Under the pieces are notes generated by a model. That model was not told where the DNA came from, ran no database searches, and saw only the letters and a list, made by a program, of their open reading frames with translations. Source: Chondrilla cf. caribensis (taxonomy: Eukaryota; Porifera; Demospongiae; Chondrillida; Chondrillidae). Taken from it: DNA of 64,000 nt. The DNA lies in assembly GCA_964020155.1 (NCBI GenBank), contig OZ026558.1, positions 5,128,969-5,192,968 of the forward strand. Reading direction: 5' to 3'. The stretch's first letter is position 1. The number at the start of each line of letters is the position of its first letter. A program made the position numbers and the translations under genes. Positions 1 to 13,954 of this stretch are shown here, in pieces.

Positions 1-2549
1 CAAGGCTGTGTGTATTCGGTAGATCCCTTCCCCACACAGGTCCTGGCTGTGACCTCCTGTTTTTCAAGAGGACTACAAGTTTTGAATCTCAAGGACTTTC
101 AGTTTGCTAAAGGAATATTAGGCTTGGATTCAAAAGAAGCTATTTTAAAAGGTTGATTTTGCAGTATATATCCACACCCACTCCCCTCACTCCCTCACAT
201 TCAACCACTCCTCACATGCCACACACTCCTCACTCTCCTCACTCTCCTCACTCTCCTCACACTTCCCTCTCCTCACTCTCCTCACACTCTTCACACTCCT
301 CACACTCCTCACACTCCCCTCTCCTCACTCTCCTCACTCTCCTCACACTTCCCTCTCCTCACTCTCCTCACTCTCCTCACACTCTTCACACTCCTCACAC
401 TCCTCACACTCCCCTCTCCTCACACTCCTCACACTCCTCACACTCCTCACACTCTCTACCCACCTCCTCACATACTTCCACCATCTCATAGGACTTACAG
501 TATTGGAGATGATGTTGGTAGTTGCCATGAAGAGACTTAGAGATGTTTCTCCAGACCATCCAATCAACTTTGAAATGATTTACAGTGGTAAGCCTATAAC
601 GTTGGTTTGAAGTCTGTGTACTGTATGTACTGTGTATACTGTGTGTACTGTGTGTACTGTATGTACTGTACGTACTGTATGTACTGTGTGTACTGTATGT
701 ACTGTGTGTACTGTATGGCACATTAAAAACAAACGATGTTATTAATAACACAGTGGAATTTGATTGGTATATACCTACTCCCGGTTAGTACACACTCCCG
801 GTTAGTACACACTCCCGGTTAGTACACACTCCCGGTTAGTACACACTCCTGGTTAGTACACACTCCTGGTTATTACGCACACTAGTGGTTAGTACACACT
901 CCTGGTTAGTACACACTCCCGGTTAGTACACACTCCCGGTTAGTACACACTCCCGGTTAGTACACACTCCTGGTTAGTACACACACTAGTGGTTAGTACA
1001 CACTCCTGGTGAGTACACACTCCCGGTTAGTACACACTCCTGGTTAGTACACACTCCTGGTTAGTACACACTCCTGGTTATTACGCACACTAGTGGTTAG
1101 TACACACTCCCGGTTAGTACACACTCCTGGTTAGTACACACTCCTGGTTAGTACACACTCCTGGTTAGTACACACTCCTGGTTAGTACACACTCCTGGTT
1201 AGTACACACACTAGTGGTTAGTACACACTCCTGGTTAGTATGCACTCGCAACACTTGGTTAGTACATACACTTCACTCAGTCCCTAACTCATGTACACTA
1301 TGTCAACCAGTACTGATAGTAAATACCTTCCACAAGTGCACATTTGATGTGCCCTTCAAGGTAGTTGCAAGTTTGACTGTACATTATAACACACTGTGTA
1401 TTGTGTGTGCTGTTCATAACAAGGTTATGTGTACATACTGTATTCTCTCACATGTTACCTACAGAGTACAAGAAGTTCACACAAGCATCCAATTCAGTGC
1501 CGTTCTACAAGAAAGCAGTTGTTATGAAGGTGTGTTGCTATAAACATCAGTTTGTACAATCTACTAGACTAGCCCCACCCACTCACTACTAGCCACACCC
1601 ACTCACTACTAGCCACACTCACCCACACTACTAGTCCCACCCACTAACTACTAACCACACTCACCCACTCACTACTAGCCACACCCACTCACCCACACTA
1701 CTAGCCCCACCCACTCACTACTAGCCACACCCACTAACTACTAGCCACACTTACCCACTCACTACTAGCCACACCCACTCACTACTAGCCACACTCACCC
1801 ACACTACTAGCCCCGCCCACTAACTACTAACCACACTCACCCACTCACTACTAGCCACACCCACTCACTACTAGCCACACTCACCCACACTACTAGCCCC
1901 ACCCACTCACTACTAGCCACACCCACTCACTACTAGCCACACTCACCCACTCACTACTAGCCACACCCACTCACTACTAGCCACACCCACTAACTACTAG
2001 CCACACTTACCCACTCACTACTAGCCACACCCACTCACTACTAGCCACACTCACCCACACTACTAGCCCCGCCCACTAACTACTAACCACACTCACCCAC
2101 TCACTACTAGCCACACCCACTCACTACTAGCCACACTCACCCACACTACTAGCCCCACCCACTCACTACTAGCCACACCCACTCACTACTAGCCACACTC
2201 ACCCACTCACTACTAGCCACACCCGCTCACTACTAGCCACACCCACTCATTACTAGCCACACCCACTCATTACTAGCCACACTCACCCACACTACTAACC
2301 CCACCCATCCACCTACTGTTCCAGGCTGCTGTATGTACAACTCTCCCTACATAGGCATTTGAACACCTCCAAATGATGGAACTGGTAGCTCCAGTAGACG
2401 CTGGGGCCATAGTGAGTAGGCAGCTCAAGGAGTACATTCATGTGTACTCGACTGTCACTGATGAACAGCTGCAAGGAGCTTTGACTGCCCACAAGGCATG
2501 TCCAACAGATCTGGTGTATTGGGGCACACAGACGGGGATTGCTACTTGA
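1..2549 (+). CDS. ORC4: Origin recognition complex subunit 4, C-terminal part
   Basis: This is the 3' end of the gene; the 5' part lies before the window. Exons: about 40-151 (the frame is also open from base 1), 492-587, 1465-1529 and 2355-2549 with stop TGA. The joined product matches the ORC4 C-terminus: a long helix around LEMMLVVAMKRL, then VVMKAFEHLQMMELV, a winged-helix-like segment, and an end near CPTDLVYWGTQTG. ORC4 is an AAA+ subunit of the origin recognition complex, which binds DNA and loads MCM helicase in the nucleus. The AAA+ core is not in the window. Introns are phase 1, 1 and 0, and each is mostly tandem repeat. Sure of the family; the first exon's left edge is uncertain. 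Confidence 0.93.
173..478. repeat. CT-rich CACTCCTCA minisatellite, ORC4 intron
   Basis: Imperfect 9-12 bp pyrimidine-rich units fill the intron at 152-491. All reading frames stay open through it on the plus strand, so apparent ORFs here are artefacts. Confidence 0.9.
604..720. repeat. TGTACTGTGTGTACTG short tandem repeat
   Basis: Units of 8-10 bp in the second ORC4 intron in the window. The complement, ACACAGTACAT, forms arrays in hedgling intron 3 and RIC1 intron 22. It is therefore a unit shared between loci. Confidence 0.85.
772..1273. repeat. Minisatellite TTAGTACACACTCCCGG, ORC4 intron
   Basis: About 30 units of 16-18 bp. Variants have CTCCTGG in place of CTCCCGG, and an occasional insertion of ACTAGTGG. 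It occupies most of the intron 588-1464. Confidence 0.93.
1561..2300. repeat. Minisatellite ACTACTAGCCACACCCACTC, ORC4 intron
   Basis: About 37 units of near 20 bp, with a higher-order pattern that alternates ACCCACTC and ACTCACCC variants. It fills most of intron 1530-2354. Confidence 0.93.
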
Positions 2550-2935
2550 GCAGTGTGGGGGGGGGGGGGTTCATGACTGTGTAATCGACTATTAACTGTT
2601 AACCAGCATATATATTTGCTCATTTTATCAAATCACAAAGACTATTTGATTTAATAATCATTGCAACATTTTTTTTGATTTAATTTATTGACAAAGAACA
2701 CTCAACAAAGACATGGATACACATTATTATACTGAATTTAAAGTTGACTTGTAGAACTGATGTTATTGATCTCTAGCGGTTTCTTTGTCTGGTAGTTCCA
2801 GTCCTACCAGTCTGGCAGATTCCTCTATTGATCTTTCTCCTTTCCCTTTATATTTATGTATTAGGCTCTATGAGAGTGAACATGTATTGTAATGGCATTA
2901 AACTTGACGTTTTGCATTGAACATCAACTACACCG

Positions 2936-3420
2936 ACCTCAACACACACTATTGAAGAGCAACTACACCGACCTCAACACTCACTATTGAAGAGCAACTA
3001 CACCGACCTCAACACTCACTATTGAAGAGCAACTACACCGACCTCAACACACACTATTGAACATCAACTACACCGACCTCAACACACACTATTGAAAAGC
3101 AACTACACCGACCTCAACACACACTATTGAAGAGCAACTACACCGACCTCAACACTCACTATTGAAGAGCAACTACACCGACCTCAACACTCACTATTGA
3201 AGAGCAACTACACCGACCTCAACACACACTATTGAAGAGCAACTACACCGACCTCAACACTCACTATTGAAGAGCAACTACACCGACCTCAACACTCACT
3301 ATTGAAGAGCAACTACACCGACCTCAACACACACTATTGAAGAGCAACTACACCGACCTCAACACTCACTATTGAAGAGCAACTACACCGACCTCAACAC
3401 ACACTATTGAAGAGCAACTG
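2936..3420. repeat. 35-bp minisatellite in intergenic DNA
   Basis: About 14 copies of a 35-bp unit built around CAACTACACCGACCTCAACA. Copies differ mainly at ACACACT/CACTCACT and AGAGC/ACATC. It is not inside a recognised intron. Confidence 0.93.
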
Positions 3421-3802
3421 TACAAGATGGTTGACTAAACATAGAATACAGTTGATTGGCATACGCATGTTGACCATTAAATTGAGACATAATGCAGTTG
3501 AGGTACCTCTAATCTCTTACAACTCTTTAAATACATTACGAATTGATTCAACTCCGCAATGGAACTAGAAAGGCGTGCTTTATTGGACCCGTACGCACAT
3601 CTCACACGCCGTACGATGTACATCCAAGTTTTGTTGTCAAACTGTAAAATAACATTGCAATCTCAGATAATCGAAAATGATAAACTTTATTAGAAATGAG
3701 CACAAATGCAGTATCACGCACGCATATTATACCTTTCCTTTCTGTTTGTTTAATAGCCTGCACGATTGTCTAAGTAACGAATACACCTGGCGTGTTTTAG
3801 TA

Positions 3803-3818
3803 GCCATTTTATCACGTG
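3803..3818. promoter_or_regulatory. GCCATTTT plus CACGTG pair upstream of PCBP gene
   Basis: GCCATTTT (3803-3810) is followed after 2 bp by CACGTG (3813-3818), about 220 bp before the start codon and about 105 bp before the likely 5' UTR donor. The first resembles a YY1 site; the second is an E-box of the USF/MITF type. The same pair is found in the ACBD5/MRPL45 promoter and in a related form at the Tudor/ABRACL promoter. Confidence 0.5.
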
Positions 3819-4038
3819 ACATCATGTGATAGAACACATGGCCTTCCACCCACGTTGTCCAAACAGGTCGAGTAACACTGAATAGACGCAAAAAGAAACA
3901 TCATCCCAAATAAGACAAAAACAGGTATGTTTAGTTATAGTTTGGTACTTTGCTCTGGTAATTATGAATGCTCTGCTTGTGAATTTGGCTAGTCTTTTCC
4001 AGCGTCCAAGCTTTGTCTTAAAGAGTTATCCCTCTCAG

Positions 4039-7515
<3,477 letters not shown>

Positions 7516-7949
7516 CCCCACGGTAACCTGTTGATGTTGTCTAGTCCCTCTGACATTGATTGTGATTGTCGTTGACCTCTTGTAACCAAAACACCCATTT
7601 TATAGTCATTTATTACCAGTTATTCATCATCATAAAACAATCACGTTATGCTCACACCTGATGCCCATCTCCACACTATCTTTGTTGTTTGATTGCAATT
7701 ATTTTGAATGATTCCCTGACCTCACTAACAGTAGCTATGTTTCCTTGCTCTTTGTAACTTTCACTGTGGAACCAATCAAATTTCTGTTGACCAAATTAAT
7801 CATGATTAAAACACTGATGTCACTGAAGTTGAATTGGAATTAAAATGCACGGTGTGTTTGTGTGTCCAAAAAACAATGCATGCATGTCATGTGAATTGCA
7901 AAATGTAAACAGGACAGATCATACACATGCTAGTATGTCACTTGAGATG
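7516..7949. other. Convergent 3' region, PCBP / Tudor genes
   Basis: 434 bp between two stop codons on opposite strands. Unique AT-rich sequence with no ORF of note. It must hold both 3' UTRs and both poly(A) sites. Confidence 0.7.
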
Positions 7950-10900
7950 TTAACTGTTATGAAGAGCAGATAGAAAACGTACAAAAGGAGAATTTTGAGT
8001 CCCTGGATGGGTCTCCTCACTGCATGAATCATACGATCTGTGAGGCTGGTTATGTGTTCTCTGGGGGAGATCAGGCTGGTTATGTGCTCTCTGGGAGAGA
8101 TCAGGCTGGTTATGTGTTCTCTGGGAGAGATCAGGCTGGTGATGTGCTCTCTGGGGGAGATCAGGCTGGTGATGTGCTCTCTGGGGGAGATCAGGCTGGT
8201 GATGTGCTCTCTGGGGGAGATCAGGCTGGTTATGTGTTCTCTGGGGGAGATCAGGCTGGTGATGTGCTCTCTGGGAGAGATCAGGCTGGTTATGTGCTCT
8301 CTGGGGGAGATCAGGCTGGTTATGTGCTCTCTGGGAGAGATCAGATCTGGTGTACAACAGGCAGTGGTGGTCTTGGTGTTCGTTTCGGTCACATGGTCCA
8401 TTTGGAGATTTCCTATCCCTCAGGGTCACAGCAGTGTCCAAGTTCTCTGCCAGTGTGTCCTGGGCTGCTGGCCCCTCAGTACCATAGTACGATACAAATG
8501 CTCCCCTGTCGTTCAAGATCTGTGCAATATTCTGAGTCTTGCTGCTATCAAGGTACAGCTCCACTGTACAAACTGCTGGCAGAATGGCTGGGTGCCTTTT
8601 GAACACAGCATAGACCTGAGTATACAAAAATATACTAGATACATGATATCTTTCATACAAATCAATGCACATCTATTAATTCCAATCCTTTTACATTAAT
8701 CCCAAAAGTTCCCATTGACATTAGGCTGATACACTCAGATCAGAAGGAAGATCTTTGCTGTTTTAAGATTTTCCTGAAATAATACTTTCCTAATACACAG
8801 TATACCTTGCTACGTGTCAGTTTCCATAGCAACTGACAGTCAGACGGCCACCATCCTTGAACATGTGTGGACATTACACAGTGGAGGGAACATGGGAGGG
8901 CCATAGGGGGAGTGGTCAGGACACTGAATGTCTGGGGCAAGTGGTACAGGTCAACCAATCTTGTGGTCAAAGTATGCCCTGTGTCCACATCAAGACCAGT
9001 GGCCTATCAAACAAGAGAGGAAGTCAGCAATAAAGGCAGATGACAGTAAATGTACCTAGTGGGGGAGGTGGACAGACTGATTATGAGGTTGTTGTTTACT
9101 TTGTTGAACACACTGTAAAACACTAGTACTGTACGTATGTGCACACACTGTCAAACACACTGGTACACATACGTACGTACTTGTACACACACTGTTGAAC
9201 ACACACACTGGTACACACACTGTACACACACCTGTTTCAGGTGTTCATTAATTTTTGTCAGAACAAGTCTTATCCATCGTCTGTTTACATGATCCTGCTT
9301 CTTTTTACAAATGCAGTAGATCTCACCTTCTGTTAGCTACATTCAATGGAATATACAAAAATGCAATAAATTCTCAACTACAGACACAGGCAAACTGACC
9401 GCTACACAAGTATACAGGCATATACGTATATATAGACAAAAATACAGAAAAGTATACAGACATGTATTATAATACTTATACAGGTATACAGACAGATATA
9501 CAGATGGGTATACAGACATGTATTATAATACTTATACAGGTATACAGACAGATATACAGATGGGTATACAGACAGATATACAGATGGGTATACAGACAGA
9601 TATACAGAAAAGTATACAGACATGTATTATAATACTTATACAGGTATACAGACAGATATACAGATGGGTATACAGACAGATATACAGAAAAGTATACAGA
9701 CATGTATTATAATACTTATACAGGTATACAGACAGATATACAGATGGGTATACAGACAGGTACATATACGGATGGGTACACAGACAGATATACAGATGGG
9801 TATATAGACAGATATACAGATGGGTATATAGACAGATATAGAGACAGATATACATACAGGTATATGGATGGGTATACAGACAGATATAGAGACAGATATA
9901 CAGATGGGTATACAGACAGATATACAGAGGGTATACAGATTGGTATATGGACAGGTATATGAAATAGCCCCAATATACGTAACTCACTGCTGTTGTAAGT
10001 GGCATGGGTCTGCTTCGTTCAATGGAGTCTGACAAGTTGGTGATATCTTGTTGGATGGTGGGAGAGGTTTGTACAAAGAAGTAGCTTGGGGAATCCACCT
10101 GAGATGGTATCAGTGCAATGGGAAATTCCCCATGACAAACAGTATTGATGACAGTGATATGTGTCACTCATATAGAGTATCAACCTGCCTACCTCAGTAA
10201 CAGTCACTTCTGAAATGGGGGAGTGAACCATGTCGTAAACACCTAGGTCATTCGTGTCGATGGAGCTGTTGGAATGGCTCAGAGTCTCCTCCCTGGTGTC
10301 ATCCACTTCTGCCTGTATCACCAAATGTTGTAGTCTGGACAGTGGTGATGTCCCTGAAGAGGACCCAGGCTTCAAAGAGGGAGATTCATTGGAGTAATTG
10401 TAATGCAGTTCATCAGACACTCTCTCATCTACAAATGCATAAGGACCAGGGGAGGTTGGAGGATGAGGACCAGTGGAGGTTGGAGGATGAGGACCAGGGG
10501 AGGTTGGAGGATGAGGACCAGGGGAGGTTGGAGGATGAGGACCAGGGGAGGTTGGAGGATGAGGACCAGGGGAGGTTGGAGGATGAGGACCAGGGAAGAT
10601 TTGAGCTAGCCAGTCATCCTCACTGTATGTATTAGAGCTTCCTTTCGGGTTCGGTGTTGCCCAGGTAACCAACAACTGAACACCGTGGTAACGACTGTTG
10701 TGAAACATATCAATAGCATTCCTGGCTTCTTGTAATGTTGAGAAGTGAACAAATCTGAAGGAAAACAGGATTGTGTAGATAGCCCATTTAGCTACAGACA
10801 AACCAACGGCACTCACCCATAATTATAATACAGCTTCTTTGGTATAAACATGTGTGTGACGTGCCCTGCGTTTATCATCAGATCATGGATTAACGGTTTC

Positions 10901-10974
10901 TAGATGAATACAAATGTTGAACATTGTATAGAATGGATCAAAAAATCAGAAAGACACACACAGGCACATACAGG

Positions 10975-11022
<48 letters not shown>

Positions 11023-11038
11023 ACAGGTATTAAGGGTC

Positions 11039-11099
<61 letters not shown>

Positions 11100-11578
11100 A
11101 CCCTCCAGTACTTACAACGCCAATCAGCCCCGGGTCTATCCTTGAACCGAATACAAACGACCAGTCCTTCTTCTCCTTCTGCTTTGTTCTTTCTCACCTT
11201 GGTTTTATCCCGTGTGTGTCTACAGTGGGCATCTTTTTTATCATTTTTTGAGCTCTTAGATGGAGTTTTAAGTAGATCCTCTTTTTGTTCAGACCATTGA
11301 GCTTTCATCAAAGGTGTGCTTATGTAGGAATGCCCCGTAGCTATTCCGAAAACACGATAGTCATTGTCTCCTTCGTCGTATTTAAGCAACGCCGAATTCT
11401 TCATTGCTCTCAGCATCTCTAAAGGGGATTCGTAGCCTAACGTCTTCCACGGGAAATCTTCACCAAGCAATGTCTTGTAATCTTTCGTGAAGTTCTTTAA
11501 CAAGACTCCTTTGCTGTTAGATAGCAGAACAGCTCTTGAAGCTTTGCACACAGCTTCAGGGATCTCCATTTTGTGCAA
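7950..11578 (-). CDS. LOTUS-RRM-Tudor domain protein
   Basis: Exons in reading order: 11578-11102, 10899-10817, 10754-10193, 10098-9988, 9336-9232, 9003-8806, 8615-7950; 733 residues. Residues 1-85 form a LOTUS/OST-HTH domain (EIPEAVCKASRAVLLSNSKG, then FPWKTLGY). Residues 140-225 form an RRM with RNP2-like LVVCIRF and RNP1-like YNYGFVHFS. A Pro-rich repeat follows, then an extended Tudor dom near 375-570 that opens with VDSPSYFFVQ and has LVDLYH where FVDYG is usual. LOTUS-Tudor proteins (TDRD5/7, Oskar-related) organise germ granules and bind Vasa or RNA; TDRD10 pairs RRM with Tudor. The three-domain combination is unusual. The C-terminus is ten copies of a 10-residue repeat. ATG 11578 or the in-frame ATG 11569 may start the protein. 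The last exon is the least certain. Confidence 0.85.
8043..8345. repeat. 30-bp minisatellite inside Tudor gene coding sequence
   Basis: Ten head-to-tail 30-bp units encode a decapeptide of the type DLPQRAHNQP in the last exon on the minus strand. The period is a multiple of three, so length changes would not shift frame. Within-unit differences are few, which suggests recent expansion. Confidence 0.93.
9405..9960. repeat. ATACAGACAGATATACAGAT minisatellite, Tudor gene intron
   Basis: AT-rich 20-24 bp units, with a longer composite period of about 104 bp near 9450-9720 that includes ATGTATTATAATACTTATAC. It lies in the intron between exons 4 and 5. Confidence 0.92.
10445..10592. repeat. 24-bp minisatellite inside Tudor gene coding sequence
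   Basis: Six 24-bp units encode the octapeptide GPHPPTSP on the minus strand, just after the RRM. The period keeps the frame. The segment should be an extended, disordered linker. Confidence 0.93.
10977..11098. repeat. CA dinucleotide tracts, Tudor gene intron 1
   Basis: Two long (CA)n runs separated by a short unique stretch. On the minus strand the donor GTAAGT of exon 1 runs straight into the GT tract. Confidence 0.95.
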
Positions 11579-11588
11579 GTATCACGTG
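11566..11588. promoter_or_regulatory. CCATTTT and CACGTG at Tudor/ABRACL head-to-head promoter
   Basis: CCATTTT (11566-11572) contains the complement of an in-frame ATG of the Tudor gene. CACGTG (11583-11588) lies just upstream of it. The start codons of the two divergent genes are 252 bp apart, so the region is a candidate bidirectional promoter. Confidence 0.45.
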
Positions 11589-11830
11589 AACATCACCTGA
11601 CGGGATTCTGCCAGCCTATTACACCAGCGGTAGCACAACTCATCGTCTTGTGGTGTTGTCAACTACATTGGTTTGTGAGTAGTTTTCTTTCCCTTTTGAC
11701 TCAATTTGATCAGTATAATCTGTGATGTAACCTGTATGCTTAATGATTGTTCCTCATTTCTGTTGTTGAAATGAACTATTATTAACAGAATCACTACTTG
11801 TGCTGTAGTAATTTGGAGTCGAGAGAAACC

Positions 11831-12079
11831 ATGAATGTTGAGCATGAGGTTAAGTTACTTGTTGAAGAAATCAAGCGTTTGGGATCACCCAAGGATGGAA
11901 AAGTTGCCGTTAAATTTGGTGTGCTGTTCAGTGACGATCGTTGTGCGAACTTGTTCGAGGCTCTGGTTGGAACTCTGAGAGCCGCCAAGAGAAAGAAGAT
12001 CATCACGTATGATGGAGAGCTCCTCTTGCAAGGAACTCATGACAATGTGGATATCATCCTATTGAAGGATGAGATATAA
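11831..12079 (+). CDS. ABRACL: Costars-family actin-binding regulator
   Basis: A single-exon CDS of 82 residues, near the family's usual 81. The whole protein matches the costars domain: it begins MNVEHEVKLLVEEIKRLG, has KFGVLFSDDRCANLFEALVG in the middle and ends GTHDNVDIILLKDEI. ABRACL (HSPC280) is a cytoplasmic protein linked to actin dynamics and cell motility. Upstream reading continues to a non-ATG codon only, so ATG 11831 is the start. GTTTGTGAG near 11670 and TTGTGCTGTAG near 11800-11810 could be the ends of a 5' UTR intron. It lies head to head with the Tudor gene and 230 bp before TMUB1. Confidence 0.97.
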   Translation: MNVEHEVKLLVEEIKRLGSPKDGKVAVKFGVLFSDDRCANLFEALVGTLRAAKRKKIITYDGELLLQGTHDNVDIILLKDEI

Positions 12080-12309
12080 GGAATCTAAAATATTAGTAGT
12101 AACTGTTATGTTTGTGTTAATTTCAAATTTACAATGACAATGTAGTTTTGTGCTGTATTCATGTGTATGTAGGTTATGCAACATTATGTTTGTTGTTCAT
12201 GTCTGAAAAATGGACACGTCTCTGATTTCCAATTCGTATACAGATACACGTAACCCTAACCCTGTATGTAATAGTTTTTCACTAATTGAAAGTGGAAATT
12301 AAGAATAAA

Positions 12310-13392
12310 ATGGCGCTCATACATGGGATTGGAGATGAAATCCTTTATGTTCTATTTCTTTTTGGTCTCCTTTTTGTTGTCATTTATTACCTTTTTATAT
12401 TTAAAGAACGACGAAGAGAAGAAAGAGCAACAGATAACCTCAATGATAGGTCGGAATATGATAGGACTAGGGAGCCCGGCGGTTCTTCCCCTGAAGTGTC
12501 TGAGGAGAGACTGACCGGGCTTGGTACCACAGGTGGTCCAGAACAAGACGTAATTGAAGACAGTGGTATGAGAAGAAGGTTGAATGTGTCTAGTGGAGTA
12601 AGAGAAGGAAATAGCCGATCTAATGAAGTTGATCCGAGTTCCAGTAGTATTTGGGGAGCTGCTCGTACGCATATTACCAAAGACGATACTGTACGTTCGA
12701 GTGGATATGACAATTCACCACTAGAGCAAGGTCAGCAAGACAGACCATCACTGGAGCAAGATCGAGAGAGACCATCACTGGAGCAAGATCGAGAGAGACC
12801 ATCACTGGAGCAAGATCGAGAGAGATCATCAATGGAGCAAGATCGAGAGAGACCATCACTGGAGCAAGATCGAGAGAGACCATCACTGGAGCAAGATCGA
12901 GAGAGACCATCACTGGAGCAAGACCAACAGGAGAGGTACTTGCTGGGAGACGCACTTCGTATTCGTTTGATCCACTTGCAGCAAAGACTGTCCATAGTGT
13001 GTTCTCCAGACTCCACCTTGCAGGAGTTGGCCAGGGTGCATTTCCCTGCCGAAGTTGCTGCAGGTAGAAGAATAAGGTACATCTACAGAGGTCAGCTGTT
13101 GCCTGCAGACAGGACATTGAGGGAACAGAGAATAGCTAATGATGAAGCAATCCACATTCACATCAGCCCTCATAACCAGGAGCAACAACAGCCTACAGGG
13201 GAGGCCGTTTTGGACATATCTGGTTTGTTTCCTCTACTGTTGGGTGTCATCCTTGTCATTGTATGGGCAGTGCTGATCACTAAACCTTCTCTTTTTGTGT
13301 TTTCAACTAAAATTATGCTCTATTTTCTCTCATTTGGTTACTTGTTAGTTCTTTATGCACAGATAGTGAGACTGCACTTTGTACAAACGTAA
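12310..13392 (+). CDS. Transmembrane and ubiquitin-like domain protein, TMUB1/2 type
   Basis: An uninterrupted CDS of 360 residues. ATG 12310 sits in AAAATGGCG; reading further upstream has no ATG. A hydrophobic segment lies near residues 10-30 (YVLFLFGLLFVVIYYLFIF). An acidic, Ser/Glu/Arg-rich region with seven 9-residue repeats follows, then a ubiquitin-like domain near 210-290 with TLQELARVHFP and IRYIYRGQLLP. Two C-terminal membrane segments complete the fold typical of TMUB1/2 and HERP-related proteins. In vertebrates these act at the ER in ERAD complexes and in receptor recycling. The linker is longer than in vertebrates because of the repeat. No introns are seen in the CDS, unlike most neighbours. 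Confidence 0.93.
   Translation: MALIHGIGDEILYVLFLFGLLFVVIYYLFIFKERRREERATDNLNDRSEYDRTREPGGSSPEVSEERLTGLGTTGGPEQDVIEDSGMRRRLNVSSGVREGNSRSNEVDPSSSSIWGAARTHITKDDTVRSSGYDNSPLEQGQQDRPSLEQDRERPSLEQDRERPSLEQDRERSSMEQDRERPSLEQDRERPSLEQDRERPSLEQDQQERYLLGDALRIRLIHLQQRLSIVCSPDSTLQELARVHFPAEVAAGRRIRYIYRGQLLPADRTLREQRIANDEAIHIHISPHNQEQQQPTGEAVLDISGLFPLLLGVILVIVWAVLITKPSLFVFSTKIMLYFLSFGYLLVLYAQIVRLHFVQT
12740..12928. repeat. 27-bp minisatellite inside TMUB coding sequence
   Basis: Seven 27-bp units encode the nonapeptide DRERPSLEQ with one RSSMEQ variant. The frame is kept. The charged repeat lies in the linker between the first membrane segment and the ubiquitin-like domain. Confidence 0.94.
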
Positions 13393-13954
13393 TATTATTC
13401 ATAGAGATATTTGTAATTATATTCATTGTATTCGTAATTATATTCATGGTATTTGCACATTCCATTCGAAATTGTGGTTGTTGATGAAACGGAAATACTC
13501 TAAAATAACCGGAAGAGCGGAAGTTTACATAGATCACTATAGGCCGGCCTGCCGTCGCAAGGCGCTCATGTGCACAATAACACGTCGAATTCCCTTTGTT
13601 CTTTGTCAGAATGTACAGGAATTCGCACTGTGGGTCGATTCTCCTCACCTTATCGAATAGGAGCAGCCATTTTTCAGCTGAGGCTACGTACTAGCATACA
13701 ACACCGGGCACATCAACGTATTAGCTTGTTGGCCTCGGGCTTGCTAAGCGTAATCTAGAAGAAAGTTAGCTTGCTGCCGTTATTGTTATCATTGGTGAGC
13801 GACCAGACAGTTTTAATCGTTCGTAATCTATACCATCTGCTTTGTTGTCTGCAAGTTGACCCACAGTTCATGCTTGTATCTGTGCACGTTTACCGGCTGT
13901 TGAGCGAGAACTATGCCTTGTTCTCTGTACTGTAAATTAGGCGGCAAATTCACA
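13393..13954 (+). promoter_or_regulatory. Collagen gene promoter and 5' UTR region
   Basis: A 562-bp interval with TMUB 3' UTR at its left end. ACCGGAAGAGCGGAAG near 13508-13524 gives two ETS-type GGAAG cores in tandem. GCCATTTT at 13666-13673 repeats the octamer seen at other gene starts. Short ORFs in both strands are not convincing. The exact transcription start is not visible. Confidence 0.5.

Larger units (their letters stand above)
2550..4038. other. ORC4-PCBP intergenic region
   Basis: No convincing coding sequence. It holds the ORC4 3' UTR, a 35-bp minisatellite (2936-3420), and an AT-rich unique stretch of about 500 bases. That stretch carries promoter-like sites for the next gene at 3803-3818. 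A GTATGT donor at 3925 and a pyrimidine-rich acceptor at 4037-4038 suggest a 5' UTR intron of the PCBP gene. Confidence 0.7.

Noticed and set aside
772..2300. Possible CRISPR-like direct repeats
   Set aside because: Units are head to tail without unique spacers, in introns of an animal gene; they are minisatellites.
12250..12264. Telomere-like TAACCCTAACCCTG
   Set aside because: Only two copies, inside a short gap between two genes; no sign of a telomere or interstitial array.
13379..13758. Small ORFs between TMUB and collagen
   Set aside because: No recognisable protein; the region looks like UTR and promoter.
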